From positions 1 through 64,000 of the forward strand of contig CAMCTV010000002.1 of assembly GCA_945878635.1 (NCBI GenBank): a stretch of 64,000 nt of DNA, in the 5' to 3' direction. The notes under the pieces are model-generated. The model made no database searches. It had not been told where the DNA came from and saw only the letters and a program-made list of their open reading frames with translations. Below, piece by piece: positions 7,359 through 15,970 of this stretch (within the stretch, counting starts at the first letter, position 1; each line of letters opens with the position of its first letter). This DNA is from Chryseobacterium gleum (GTDB lineage Bacteria > Bacteroidota > Bacteroidia > Flavobacteriales_D > Sanyastnellaceae). The translations under genes and the position numbers were made by a program.

Positions 7359-9662
7359 TTATTTCACCATCATCTCTTTGGTCATTACTGAAGAACCAGC
7401 AACAACTGTGTAGGTGTAAATACCAGCGCCCAAATTCTCAACATTCAAACGAACGCTGTGATTTCCAGCAGACTTAACACCTTCGTTGATGTTCATTACA
7501 ACACGTCCAGTGATATCACGAACGATAACGCTAACTGACTCGTTGTTGGCAATGCTGTAATTAACAGTTGTGAAATCTACTGCAGGGTTAGGAACGTTTT
7601 GAGACAAGCTCAAACCACTGTTGATGTTCTCAGCTACATTGATGTCAACCACCAAAGACTCGTCAGAGTTCAAACGGATCATTGGAATACCACCTGTAGC
7701 ACCCCAAGTACCGTCATTCAACCAAGACACCACCCAATCATTGTTACCAGCAACTGGTGTGCGGATAGCACCATCAGAAATCATAGTAGCCATGTATACT
7801 TTACCAGCTTCTAAAGCAATTGGCTCAGTAAAGCTCAAGTGAATAAAGTTGGCATCACCAGCTGCATTGTTATCAGCAGCAGTTACAGCGTACTCGATAG
7901 TAGAAACTCCCAAATCAGTCAACATTGGCTCACCAGTAGTAGCGTCCAACCCTGTGAACTCATACAATTTACCTTGGATCAAAGAACCTTCATCAGCAGC
8001 AGCAAAGTTTACAGCTACATCGATAGCACCGAAATCGTCATTGGCATAAATATCAAATAAGTTACCGTACTCATAAGCAGTACCAGGACTTACGAACGCT
8101 TGAGCAGCACCCAAATCACGAGCGTAGATGTCGTTAGAGATTTCAATTTGAGCAGAACCCATATTGTTACCCATGTTGTCATCACCACTTGGAGAAACTA
8201 CGCTAGAAGCGATAGAAACAGTACCTACAGCACTTGGAGTCCAAGTAGAAACTCCAGACAAGGTGTCTTTATCCAAAGAAATAACATCCAATACGTCAGA
8301 AGCAAAAGTAGCTTGTGCAGTACCATTGAAGCTGATTTCATAATTTACAGAAACCCCAGCCTGATCATAGAAACCACCATTGTAAACAACGGAAGTAGCA
8401 CGGATAGGGCTAACTTGAGTAACAGGAACCTGAGCATATTCCCAGAAGCCCAAACCAAATGTCGCATTGTTCCAGTCAGAAGCGATGGTTTTAGCCATAA
8501 TCATGTCATAGTCCAAAGCAGATTGAACAATAACATTATCCACTGCAAAACCAGAAGCCCAAGAACCCGCATCAGTCCATTGGAAACGGATCATTGCTGT
8601 TGCACCATTGTATGCATACAAAGGCAATACAATGCTCTGCCAGTAGCTTCCGTCAACTGTCAAAGTATCCAAAAGCTGCCATGAAGCACCATTATCTGTA
8701 GAGATTTGAACAGTAGCGTCACCACCACCGAAATTCATATCATGGAAAAAGTCAAAAGACAATGTATAGTTACCTACGAAAGTAGAATCCAAAGCAATTA
8801 CTTCAGAACCAGGCTCACCAGGGTTGGTGAAAGTAGTGTCTGTAGTAAAATCACCAGTCAAGAAATCACCCTCAGCGCTTACTTCAACACCAGTCAACTG
8901 ACCGCCGTTATTAGATGCGATAAAAATATCCAAATCTCCTGAGAAAGCACTCATTGAAACGTCTATGGTACCGGACATTTGCAAGATATAATCCATGCCA
9001 TTGATGTTCACCAACACAGGCAAAGATGTGTCTGGTGCAGTGAAGTTGATGGTAACAGAATTCCAACTCACATTTGGATCACCGATAATGGTGGCCACAT
9101 GCTCTGGACCATCACCCAATGCTTGAGAATCAGACCACGGTTCAACCACAGGAGTATAAGTGATAATACCCCAAACTTCAGAGTATTGATAATCATTCAA
9201 ATCCATAGCTGGAGATTGAACCCAAGCATCGATATTATCGCAATCACAAGGAACATTGTCATCATTGGCACCAGCAAAACGGTTGTTTACTCCCAATTCT
9301 GGAACAGGCCAATAGCCACCAGCATTCGCAGATCCACTATTGTGGACATTAAATGCAGGACCTTGAGTGTCATCGTTGGTAGCGGCTGTACCTTGTGTTT
9401 GAGCAACGGTATTGGTCAACCATCCAGCAGGCAATGCAGTTGGAACTGCTCCTGACGTTTGGAAATCCTCTTCCAACACAACTACACGGTTACCTGTGAT
9501 GTCAGACATTGGTTTTTCTTGACGAGCAATGATCGTCGTTTTAGAAACTTCAGCTCTGCTGAATGTTCTCTTGGCAGGACTATTGTGCAAAGGAGTCAAG
9601 TGCTGCGCAAATGCAGCCGTTCCCATTGCAATCAATCCCAAAGAAATGTACAGTTTTTTCAT
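7359..9662 (-). CDS. Secreted T9SS cargo protein with jelly-roll domains (paralogue of the neighbour)
   Basis: A 767-residue protein with a signal peptide (1-19, ending AAFAQ). The N-terminal region has the pattern DNIDAWVQSPAMDLNDYQ, then FDFFHDMNFGGGDATVQISTDNGASW and MIRFQWTDAGSWASGFAVDNVIV, again MAM/choice-of-anchor J-like. A pre-peptidase-like stretch (SGTIDVSMSAFSGDLDIFI) lies between about 230 and 260, Ig-like domains follow, and a T9SS type A sorting domain begins at LSQNVPNPAVDF (about 682). Function is unknown. It shares domain plan and C-terminus with the protein encoded at 5277-7274. It is a monocistronic unit with its own promoter box and terminator. Confidence 0.88.
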   Translation of the reverse strand: MKKLYISLGLIAMGTAAFAQHLTPLHNSPAKRTFSRAEVSKTTIIARQEKPMSDITGNRVVVLEEDFQTSGAVPTALPAGWLTNTVAQTQGTAATNDDTQGPAFNVHNSGSANAGGYWPVPELGVNNRFAGANDDNVPCDCDNIDAWVQSPAMDLNDYQYSEVWGIITYTPVVEPWSDSQALGDGPEHVATIIGDPNVSWNSVTINFTAPDTSLPVLVNINGMDYILQMSGTIDVSMSAFSGDLDIFIASNNGGQLTGVEVSAEGDFLTGDFTTDTTFTNPGEPGSEVIALDSTFVGNYTLSFDFFHDMNFGGGDATVQISTDNGASWQLLDTLTVDGSYWQSIVLPLYAYNGATAMIRFQWTDAGSWASGFAVDNVIVQSALDYDMIMAKTIASDWNNATFGLGFWEYAQVPVTQVSPIRATSVVYNGGFYDQAGVSVNYEISFNGTAQATFASDVLDVISLDKDTLSGVSTWTPSAVGTVSIASSVVSPSGDDNMGNNMGSAQIEISNDIYARDLGAAQAFVSPGTAYEYGNLFDIYANDDFGAIDVAVNFAAADEGSLIQGKLYEFTGLDATTGEPMLTDLGVSTIEYAVTAADNNAAGDANFIHLSFTEPIALEAGKVYMATMISDGAIRTPVAGNNDWVVSWLNDGTWGATGGIPMIRLNSDESLVVDINVAENINSGLSLSQNVPNPAVDFTTVNYSIANNESVSVIVRDITGRVVMNINEGVKSAGNHSVRLNVENLGAGIYTYTVVAGSSVMTKEMMVK

Positions 9663-9683
9663 GTTTTAGAATATTTAGCCTTG

Positions 9684-9691
9684 CGAAGATA
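9684..9691 (-). promoter_or_regulatory. -7 promoter box of the 7359-9662 gene
   Basis: TATCTTCG on the minus strand is one change from TAnnTTTG and ends 21 bases before the ATG at 9662. Confidence 0.45.
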
Positions 9692-9720
9692 AGTAAATCT
9701 AAGTATACATTTTTACGCAG

Positions 9721-9750
9721 AAAAAGAAAAAAGGGACCGAAGTCCCTTTT
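9721..9750 (-). terminator. Rho-independent terminator of the 9756-13997 gene
   Basis: A 7-bp stem (9731-9737 AAGGGAC with 9742-9748 GTCCCTT) with a tetraloop is followed on the minus strand by a T-rich run reaching 9721. Confidence 0.87.
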
Positions 9751-9755
9751 CCAAA

Positions 9756-12700
9756 TTACTGCTTGATCAATCGCTCAGTTCTCAATCCAAAATCATCCTT
9801 GACTTTGATCAAATAAATACCGCTTTCATAATCGCTTATTTTCAAATGAACGGCAGTCTCTGTGGTATTGAATTGATCCATCAATCTACCTGTTGCGTCC
9901 ATCACCATTACTTGAGCGTTGCCATTCAATCCTTCCATGTTGATGAAATCTGATGCCGGATTGGGATACAATTGCCAAGCATTGACTGCGGAAACGTCAT
10001 CGGTTCCAACCGCGTTAATGAAGACAGCCAATCCATCCATCCACTGACAACCGGTAACTGTATCGGTTTGGTAAACATAAATGGTTCCCATCGCAGCATC
10101 GTTCCAAAGAACATTTAAGGAGTCATCGTCCTGACCGGATAAAATCAACCCGTTACTTACTGTCCAAGTATAGGTACAACCAGGATAGGTGTTTACAGTG
10201 TATTGCTCGTTATCGGCAGGATCAACATCGTTGTTTCCTGAAACAACAGGCAAGCTACCCTCTGGCTGGGTAACCTCTTGGGTAAATGTTCCAATGCAAC
10301 CATCTTCATCCTCAACCGTGAATGTATAAATGCCTGCAATCAAGCCGCTCACAAAGGGGGTTGTTTGAATAGGGAATGAATTCCAACTGGCAAAATAAGG
10401 GGCGTTTCCTCCTACAACCGTAACCGAAATATATCCGGTAGCTGCATTGAAACAATCGACATTCAGCAAGGAATCCAATGCAATAACGATTGGGTTTAGG
10501 TCACAACCCGTTAGAGGAGTTCCTGCGCATTCACAATTGGCGTTGACCAAGTCGTTGCCTGTTGTTGCATCACCATCATCACATGCATTTCCCAGAATCA
10601 AACAAGACCCATCATCAGTATTCGCTGAAGGATCATAATTACACGCTGCAGCGTCTGTGCACCCTGCTATTATACAAATATCATCGATGTTATTGCAATC
10701 CTCATCTGTCCCATTCTCACAAATTTCAATCGCTCCTGGATTAATTTCCGACAATGCATCGTTACAGTCGTCCAAATTCAAAACGACATTGGTCCATTCG
10801 GCTCCAGGAGAGGAGCATGCGCTCAAGGTATCAGCAGCAAAATTATCACCATCTGCATCTAAGTACCAAAGTACTCCATAGATACAAGAACCATCATCTA
10901 GTGTCGCCAATGGGTTGAAATTACAAGCCATATCATTGGTACAACCAGAAACAGTGCAGGAATTGTCCTGACCATCGCAATCCTCGTCTATCCCATTCTC
11001 GCAAATTTCTGTAGCGCCTGCATTAATTGTATTGTCATTGTCATTGCAATCCACTCCGGGAAGTATGGTGTCGTAATAGTCTGGTCCTGGCTGAGAACAG
11101 TTACTCATTGAATCCGAAGCATAACCGTCTGCGTCCAAGTCAAAATACCAAAGAACAGCATAGGTGCATGATCCATCTTCAACTGTTGCTTGGGGTTCAA
11201 AGTTACAAGCGGCAACATCTGTGCAACCCGGAACAACACACACTTCATCTACTTCATCACAATTCTCATCGATTCCATTGCCGCACAATTCGGTAGCGCT
11301 GGGGTTGATCAAAACATTATTGTCATTGCAATCGGTTATGGGCAACACTGTTGTCGTGTGATTGGCTGAAGGTTGACTGCAGCTAACGATGGAATCAGAT
11401 GCAAAACCATCTCCATCGGTATCCAAATACCACAGCTCACCAAAAGTACAAGACCCATTATCAGATTCTGCGAGGGGGTCAAAATTACATGCGTCGGTAT
11501 CTGTGCAACCCGGAACTCCTTGGCAAACGTCATCCACACCATCGCAGTTTTCATCTATTGTATTTTCACAAAATTCAAAGGCTCCTGGGTAAATCGCAAC
11601 ATTGGCATCATCACAATCAGCGTTGCTTAACTCACCACATGCTGCTAAAACATCACCTCCAAAACTATCACCATCACTGTCTTGGTATAACAACAATGCA
11701 TCATCGCAATCATCGCCATTGTCGACATATCCTACAACAGGTTGACAAGAAAGTACCATCGAATTAACGTCTCCAAATCCATCTGCATCTGCATCGAGAT
11801 AATAGGCTGTTTGAACAAACTCATCTATTTCCTGATCACAATCATTGTCCAACTCATCACAGATTTCTGAAGCCCCTGCGTTGATTGAACTTTGCACATC
11901 ATCACAATCACCGTCGATTCCCATGGTCGCTGTGTAATCAACTGAAGGAGCAATACAAGCCAATGAGTCATCTACATAATAACCATCATTGTCCGCATCC
12001 AAATACCACATAGTTGGAGCGAGACAAGAACCATCATCCGATGTGGCCAATGGATTGTAATTGCAGGCATTTACATCTGTACAACCAACAAGGCCGCAGG
12101 CCAAATCAGCGCCAGAGCAATCTTCATCAATTCCATTACCGCAGACTTCCATTCCTGCAGCATTGATGGTTGAAACAGCATCATTGCAATCTCCCATGAT
12201 ACCCATTGTTGCGGTATAATCTGCATTGGGCGCTGCACAAGCCAAAGAATCGCTCACATAATAACCATCGTTGTCCGCATCCAAGTACCACGCACTTGGC
12301 GCAATACAAGATCCATCATCCGTGGTGGCATTGCCATTGTAATTGCATGCGGTAGCATCTGTGCAACCTGGAATTGAAACCACATTACACAATTCACATG
12401 AGTTAAAACATACGGCAGGTAAAATAACATCCGCGGTTTCAGTGGTATCAGCGCGGTTGAAAGCTCCGTTTAAATCATTGACTCCACAAATTTCAAGACC
12501 AGGCGAGGTTTCCCAACCCCCGGGACCATTTAAAAACTTGTATTCGATGGGGGTATTTGTCGGTAAAGCTGGGAAAGTTATTTCCCAAACATTGTCACCA
12601 TCTGCATCTGTCATCAAATCTTGATTGGGTACCCAGCCTTGGAAAGTTCCAGCAATGAATACACCGGGAGCGTTAACGGGAGTTGTTGACATGTCAACAC

Positions 12701-13997
12701 GGAAAGTCCAAGAAACAGTTGTCTGCGTCCCAGAACAAGTACATTCCGGTGTTATAACGTCATTGGAAGTTATGGCATTTCCATCATCACAAGGAAAACC
12801 CAAAAACAAACAAGAAGCATCGGATACGGTGGCCAATGGATTGAAGTTACAAGCCGCAGCATCAGTACAACCGGCCAGTCCTGCCGAAGTATTGGAAGCT
12901 CCAGGCGTAGGCAACTGCTCAACAAATGATGAGGTTACAAAAGGAAGACCGCCATCAGGAACGCGCGCCATACAAGGTTCGATATTTCCACCTGACTCGT
13001 TGACTTGCAGTTGACCGGGGATCAAGGTGGCCAACAAAACTGTAGCATCGGGATCGTTGGTGCCGTATACAACAGCCTCCACTAAATTAGCATTGGTGGC
13101 CACAGTTCCATTGGGCCAATCTGTTGCATTGCCCAAATAAAATGCCACTGCATCTGCCCCGTTCTGAAGAAAAACGTTAGGAGCTGTTAGCACAGGAACA
13201 ATGTAATTCACATTGGCAACCATTGGATTACCAATCACAAAATATCCTGAAGCCGGAATGACATAACCATCCAAATCATAGGCGCCATAAGAAAAGTTAT
13301 TGGTGCCATTGAAGCAAACCATCACATAACCATCCAAGGACATTCCCGGTGTTCCGTACAATTCGACAAACTCAGTGGTATCGGTACCTACTTCAGATGG
13401 ATCAGGATTGATTTCATTGATTACAAAAGAGGAACCACCACCGCCAAGGTTAATTGATTCAGTTGTTGAGGTAGTGTAGATAAAGTCTCCAGAGGTTCCA
13501 CCATCTCCGTTTGCTGCATTGGCAGAAACATAAAAAGTAACATCCCCTACATCACTGCTGGGGGCAGTCCAAGAAAAATTAAAAGTGTGGCTATTGACAC
13601 TTGCTCCACCATTGGTATTGTGCGTCAAGTACTGGCGATTATTAGAGGAAATGGTAAGATTCTCGACATGATTATCTGTTCCTGCCACAAAATTTCCAAC
13701 ACTTGCGCCGTTGGCATCCAATGCAACAATACTAAAACCGAACAATGAAAGTCCCGATTGGTTTACTGCTACACTCATGCTGTAAACTTGACCCAAAGCG
13801 TAACCACCAGTCATCCCAGTATTGATGCTTACGGATCCTACTCCTGAATTCACGGCTGAACCACCATGGCACTGGGCACAATTGTTCTCCCCTGGTGCTC
13901 CTGTTTTGCCTGATTTTCCTCCGGAACTTGTGGTAGAAGATATCATCATCCAACCCAAAACAGCAATAAACAGTACTGATAAAAATTTATTTCTCAT
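9756..13997 (-). CDS. Mosaic T9SS cargo protein: choice-of-anchor V, lamin-tail, starch-binding-like and MopE-type repeats
   Basis: A 1413-residue secreted mosaic. After a signal segment comes a Reeler-like choice-of-anchor V domain opening with GAPGENNCAQCHGG (Cys40, Cys43, His44: a CxxCH motif). Then follow a lamin-tail-like domain (FVINEINPDPSEVGTDTTEFVELYG, from about 190), a starch/glycogen-binding-like Ig domain (FRVDMSTTPVN...FIAGTFQGW, about 430-505), a long series of MopE-type units alternating GCTD..ACNY...DDGSC with DADGDG and DCDD segments (about 540-1145), an SprB-like repeat (SGLIAGIYTFTVEDEDGC), a PKD-like domain and a T9SS type A sorting domain (QLYPNPASDF to the end). The start is ATG 13997; the in-frame TTG at 14012 lies at the likely transcription start. 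Function unknown; probably adhesive or envelope-associated. Confidence 0.87.
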   Translation of the reverse strand: MRNKFLSVLFIAVLGWMMISSTTSSGGKSGKTGAPGENNCAQCHGGSAVNSGVGSVSINTGMTGGYALGQVYSMSVAVNQSGLSLFGFSIVALDANGASVGNFVAGTDNHVENLTISSNNRQYLTHNTNGGASVNSHTFNFSWTAPSSDVGDVTFYVSANAANGDGGTSGDFIYTTSTTESINLGGGGSSFVINEINPDPSEVGTDTTEFVELYGTPGMSLDGYVMVCFNGTNNFSYGAYDLDGYVIPASGYFVIGNPMVANVNYIVPVLTAPNVFLQNGADAVAFYLGNATDWPNGTVATNANLVEAVVYGTNDPDATVLLATLIPGQLQVNESGGNIEPCMARVPDGGLPFVTSSFVEQLPTPGASNTSAGLAGCTDAAACNFNPLATVSDASCLFLGFPCDDGNAITSNDVITPECTCSGTQTTVSWTFRVDMSTTPVNAPGVFIAGTFQGWVPNQDLMTDADGDNVWEITFPALPTNTPIEYKFLNGPGGWETSPGLEICGVNDLNGAFNRADTTETADVILPAVCFNSCELCNVVSIPGCTDATACNYNGNATTDDGSCIAPSAWYLDADNDGYYVSDSLACAAPNADYTATMGIMGDCNDAVSTINAAGMEVCGNGIDEDCSGADLACGLVGCTDVNACNYNPLATSDDGSCLAPTMWYLDADNDGYYVDDSLACIAPSVDYTATMGIDGDCDDVQSSINAGASEICDELDNDCDQEIDEFVQTAYYLDADADGFGDVNSMVLSCQPVVGYVDNGDDCDDALLLYQDSDGDSFGGDVLAACGELSNADCDDANVAIYPGAFEFCENTIDENCDGVDDVCQGVPGCTDTDACNFDPLAESDNGSCTFGELWYLDTDGDGFASDSIVSCSQPSANHTTTVLPITDCNDNNVLINPSATELCGNGIDENCDEVDEVCVVPGCTDVAACNFEPQATVEDGSCTYAVLWYFDLDADGYASDSMSNCSQPGPDYYDTILPGVDCNDNDNTINAGATEICENGIDEDCDGQDNSCTVSGCTNDMACNFNPLATLDDGSCIYGVLWYLDADGDNFAADTLSACSSPGAEWTNVVLNLDDCNDALSEINPGAIEICENGTDEDCNNIDDICIIAGCTDAAACNYDPSANTDDGSCLILGNACDDGDATTGNDLVNANCECAGTPLTGCDLNPIVIALDSLLNVDCFNAATGYISVTVVGGNAPYFASWNSFPIQTTPFVSGLIAGIYTFTVEDEDGCIGTFTQEVTQPEGSLPVVSGNNDVDPADNEQYTVNTYPGCTYTWTVSNGLILSGQDDDSLNVLWNDAAMGTIYVYQTDTVTGCQWMDGLAVFINAVGTDDVSAVNAWQLYPNPASDFINMEGLNGNAQVMVMDATGRLMDQFNTTETAVHLKISDYESGIYLIKVKDDFGLRTERLIKQ

Positions 13998-14016
13998 ACT
14001 TGAAAATTTCAAGCTA

Positions 14017-14024
14017 CAAGTATA
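14017..14024 (-). promoter_or_regulatory. -7 promoter box of the 9756-13997 gene
   Basis: TATACTTG on the minus strand is one mismatch from TAnnTTTG. It ends 19 bases before ATG 13997, which argues against starting translation at TTG 14012. Confidence 0.4.
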
Positions 14025-14047
14025 ATCAAAAAATGGCTTTAATGCTG

Positions 14048-14857
14048 TTAAATCGACTGAGAATCAGCTTTTTTTTCTACGCGCGCCACTACAAAAATAC
14101 TAATCTCATATAATAACAAAATGGGTAAACTGACCAAAAGTTGACTGGTGACATCTGGGGGGGTTATGATTGCTGCAATGATTAAATTAACCACAAAAGC
14201 ATGCTTGCGGTATTTCTTTAAAAACGCACTGGAAATAACGCCAATTTTACCCAAGAAATACACCACTACAGGCAGCTGAAAAATCAGCCCCGTTCCCAAT
14301 ACCAATGAAACAACCAACTTCAAATAGGACAGAACCGTTGAATTCACCTCGACATCTCCAAACTGAAAATTACCCAAAAAGGCAATGGATAGGGGCGTGA
14401 GAATATAATAACCAAACAATACTCCCAAGAAAAAAAGTAAGCTGATGTAAAACACCACACCATTCACAACACCTCTTTCCTTGAGGTGAAGGCCTGGTTT
14501 TACAAAACCCCAAAGCTGATAAATGATGAAGGGAAATGCAATGACCACGCCACCAACAATGCAGACCAACATGTAGGCTGAAAAGTTTCCGCCCATGGTG
14601 GTGCTTTGAAGCTTAAAGTTCATTTCCTGGTAACACAATTGGTCTCCCAATCCCATGAAATGGGAGAAATCACAGAAACTCTTGTAGGTGACAAAATCCA
14701 AATTCTTTGGACCCATGATCAAATCGTTGATGACAAAATCGTCATACCATACAATGACCACTATCCCCACAACTACAGCAATGACAGACCAAAACAATCG
14801 CCTTCTCAATTCCTCCAAATGATCGAGGAAACCCATTTCTTTCTTGTCTTCAGCCAT
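14048..14857 (-). CDS. tatC: Sec-independent protein translocase TatC
   Basis: A 269-residue inner-membrane protein with six predicted helices, the substrate-recognition core of the twin-arginine translocase that exports folded proteins. The conserved cytoplasmic N-terminus (GFLDHLEELRRRL), the periplasmic FPFIIYQLWGFVKPGL region and the RKHAFVVNLIIAAIITPPD motif near the end are all present. An insertion of about 45 residues with two cysteines lies in the first periplasmic loop, as I believe is common in Bacteroidota. The ATG overlaps the kdsD stop codon by one base (TAATG), so the two are co-transcribed and probably translationally coupled. TatA/B are not in the window. Confidence 0.96.
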   Translation of the reverse strand: MAEDKKEMGFLDHLEELRRRLFWSVIAVVVGIVVIVWYDDFVINDLIMGPKNLDFVTYKSFCDFSHFMGLGDQLCYQEMNFKLQSTTMGGNFSAYMLVCIVGGVVIAFPFIIYQLWGFVKPGLHLKERGVVNGVVFYISLLFFLGVLFGYYILTPLSIAFLGNFQFGDVEVNSTVLSYLKLVVSLVLGTGLIFQLPVVVYFLGKIGVISSAFLKKYRKHAFVVNLIIAAIITPPDVTSQLLVSLPILLLYEISIFVVARVEKKADSQSI

Positions 14858-15825
14858 TAGAAGATTCCCTCTCTTATGATATCATGTAAATGTACTATTC
14901 CTGTAAACTTGGATTCATCGTCAACCAGCAACAACTGTGTTATCTTATTGTTTTCCATACAACGAAATGCCTCAGCGGCAAGCGTGCTTTCGTGCACCAC
15001 TTTTGGATCAATGGTCATAATCTCACGAGCCAATAAATTTTGGAAGTTCACATGTGAACTTAGCATTCTTCTGATGTCTCCGTCTGTAATAACTCCAAGA
15101 ATTTTCGATTCATCCGAGACAACAGCAACGCAGCCCACTCTTCCCTTTGTCACCGCACTGATCACCTCCAATACTGGTGTATCTGGAACAACACTCAATT
15201 GCGAGCCTTCAATCATCACATCTTTTGACTTCAATAACAATTTCTTCCCCAATGCACCACCTGGATGATATTTGGCGAAATCACTGGAGGTGAAGGATCG
15301 GGCTTGCATCAATGCAACTGCCAAAGCATCACCCATGGCCAATTGCAACGTTGTACTGGTTGTTGGGGCCAAATTATTGGGACAGGCTTCCTTATCCATT
15401 GGTGTGTGCAATTGATAATCGCTACTTTGACTTAAAAAACCTTCTGCATTTGCGCTTACTGAAATCAACTTGTTGCCCATCCTTTGAATCAGGGGAACCA
15501 AAAATCTGATTTCTGGGGATTCACCAGATTTAGAAATGCAGACAACAACATCACCATGCTGAATCATCCCCAAATCACCATGAATGGCATCTGCGGCGTG
15601 CATAAAGATAGCAGGTTGACCAGTGCTATTGAAAGTGGCCACCCACTTCTGCGCGATAATTCCGCTTTTTCCAATTCCCGTAACAATCAGCCGATTGTTT
15701 CCATTCAAAATCAATTCAACAACTTCAAGAAATGAAGTGTTGAGAGAATGGGCCATTGTTACAAGGGCCTCAGACTCCATCAAAATCGTGTTCTGCGCGT
15801 GTTTTATCAAATCATTCGGTAGCAT
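14857..15825 (-). CDS. kdsD: Arabinose-5-phosphate isomerase (KpsF/GutQ/KdsD family)
   Basis: A 322-residue enzyme converting ribulose 5-phosphate to arabinose 5-phosphate, the first step towards KDO for lipopolysaccharide. The N-terminal SIS domain has GIGKSGIIAQK (about 51-61), HAADAIHGDLGMI and SKSGESPE. The linker KYHPGGALGKKLLLKSKDVM is a family signature, and a pair of CBS domains fills about 205-322. Length matches the family (about 320-330). It is followed directly by tatC and is divergent from recQ. The recQ-kdsD-tatC order is, to my knowledge, common in Flavobacteriia. A -7-like box lies 7 bases before the ATG. Confidence 0.95.
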   Translation of the reverse strand: MLPNDLIKHAQNTILMESEALVTMAHSLNTSFLEVVELILNGNNRLIVTGIGKSGIIAQKWVATFNSTGQPAIFMHAADAIHGDLGMIQHGDVVVCISKSGESPEIRFLVPLIQRMGNKLISVSANAEGFLSQSSDYQLHTPMDKEACPNNLAPTTSTTLQLAMGDALAVALMQARSFTSSDFAKYHPGGALGKKLLLKSKDVMIEGSQLSVVPDTPVLEVISAVTKGRVGCVAVVSDESKILGVITDGDIRRMLSSHVNFQNLLAREIMTIDPKVVHESTLAAEAFRCMENNKITQLLLVDDESKFTGIVHLHDIIREGIF

Positions 15826-15832
15826 CCGTCCA

Positions 15833-15840
15833 CAAAGATG
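15833..15840 (-). promoter_or_regulatory. Candidate -7 box of kdsD-tatC
   Basis: CATCTTTG on the minus strand is one mismatch from TAnnTTTG and ends only 7 bases before the kdsD ATG, which implies a nearly leaderless mRNA. Confidence 0.35.
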
Positions 15841-15879
15841 CTAAGAATTCAAAAGGCACAAAAACATTTCATCAATCTT

Positions 15880-15914
15880 TGTGTTTTTTTGATAGAATTC
15901 TTTACAAAAACACA
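15880..15914. repeat. Inverted repeat in the kdsD/recQ divergent promoter region
   Basis: Perfect 9-base arms TGTGTTTTT (15880-15888) and AAAAACACA (15906-15914) are separated by 17 bases. The element sits in the 145-base region between the divergent kdsD and recQ genes. It could be an operator or cruciform, or chance in AT-rich DNA. Confidence 0.35.
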
Positions 15915-15926
15915 TCATAAGTGTTG

Positions 15927-15934
15927 TAAATTCG
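15927..15934 (+). promoter_or_regulatory. Candidate -7 box of recQ
   Basis: TAAATTCG matches TAnnTT(T/C)G and ends 36 bases before the recQ ATG. Confidence 0.3.
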
Positions 15935-15970
15935 TTCTCCTTTTTAACATGAGTTCAAAGGTCTTTTAAA

